Source of the DNA: Hyphomicrobiales bacterium
GTDB taxonomy: Bacteria > Pseudomonadota > Alphaproteobacteria > Rhizobiales > UBA4765
Assembly: GCA_027487195.1 (NCBI GenBank)
Contig: JAIYEB010000388.1
Location: forward strand, 1-5,369
DNA length: 5,369 nt
Reading direction: 5' to 3'
In this document: positions 5,035-5,369 of the stretch, piece by piece
Numbering within the stretch: position 1 is the stretch's first letter
Layout: each line of letters begins with the position of its first letter
Program-made: the position numbers and the translations under genes
The notes under the pieces: generated by a model
Told to the model about the DNA's origin: nothing
What the model saw: only the letters and a program-made list of their open reading frames with translations
The model's database searches: none

Positions 5035-5369
5035 CTAATGGCAGACCCTAACAGGGCGCCGGACGAAGCCACCCCAACGGTTGGACCAGCGCTCGACGAT
5101 AACAGTCCGGCACACCGGACCAAAATGGGCAGAGGGGCCCCAGCCAGACCCATAATACATGTTTCGGCGCGGGACGTGATACACGGGTCGACCATAGCCA
5201 TAGCCGTGGCCAAAGCCGGGTTGGATGAAGACCGGGCGCGGGCGGTGATGGTAACCCGGGTGACCGCCCCAGCCGCCGCCGAACCCCTGGCTGACGCCAA
5301 ACGAGAAGCTCACGCTTTGGGCAGAAGCCGGTGCGGGGGCAAGCGCAAGCCCGGCAGTTCCAAGAGCAG
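5035..5369 (-). CDS. Small secreted Gly/His/Tyr-rich protein, paralogue of 4389-4730, start beyond window
   Basis: The frame is open from the right edge of the window (first full codon at 5365-5367) to TAG at 5035-5037, so the true start is outside. The first residues visible, A-L-G-T-A-G-L-A-L-A-P-A-P-A-S-A-Q-S, look like the second half of a Sec signal peptide with cleavage after A-S-A. The GTG at 5311-5313 is therefore an internal Val just after the cleavage site, not the start. The mature part, about 94 residues, is rich in Gly, His, Tyr and Pro (G-G-G-W-G-G-H, G-H-G-Y-G-Y-G) and ends in C-R-T-V-I-V-E-R ... R-P-V-R-V-C-H. Over the last 29 residues 16 are identical to the neighbouring 4389-4730 protein, including both cysteines at the same spacing. 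I cannot name the family or function. Confidence 0.75.
   Translation of the reverse strand, partial: ALGTAGLALAPAPASAQSVSFSFGVSQGFGGGWGGHPGYHHRPRPVFIQPGFGHGYGYGRPVYHVPRRNMYYGSGWGPSAHFGPVCRTVIVERWSNRWGGFVRRPVRVCH

Overview
The window looks like alphaproteobacterial chromosome, most likely from the Rhizobiales. Three things point that way: a general L-amino-acid (Aap/Bzt) type ABC transporter cluster, a CarD/CdnL-family C-terminus with an acidic tail, and a GC-rich sequence with many GC-rich intergenic palindromes. I see no insertion sequence, integrase, tRNA, rRNA or CRISPR array.

Layout on the + strand from the left. The last 51 codons of a CarD-family RNA-polymerase-binding regulator end at 158 and are followed by a clear intrinsic terminator (188-215). 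After a short leader carrying an imperfect tandem repeat and a hairpin comes a stand-alone 130-residue four-helix membrane protein (333-725) that I cannot name.

On the - strand, convergent with that gene, lies an operon read right to left: aapJ-like periplasmic binding protein (4127-3096), aapQ-like permease (3060-1906) and aapM-like permease (1909-842). The two permease genes share an ATGA overlap, and only 35 bases separate aapJ from aapQ. The ATPase gene aapP, which normally follows aapM, is absent: the next gene faces the other way. The binding protein keeps the carboxylate-binding residues of its family, but it has Gly200 where relatives have the Asp that holds the alpha-amino group. The cluster may therefore be a divergent Aap paralogue with a changed ligand and a borrowed ATPase.

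The right end, also on the - strand, holds two small secreted proteins (4389-4730, and 5035 to beyond the window edge). They differ in their middle parts but share a 24-residue C-terminal module bounded by two cysteines. Each is bordered by GC-rich hairpins with the same stem, and a doubtful 85-codon ORF lies between them. The 261 bases upstream of aapJ hold a long hairpin next to the secreted-protein stop codon and two separate 15-bp palindromes that could be operators.
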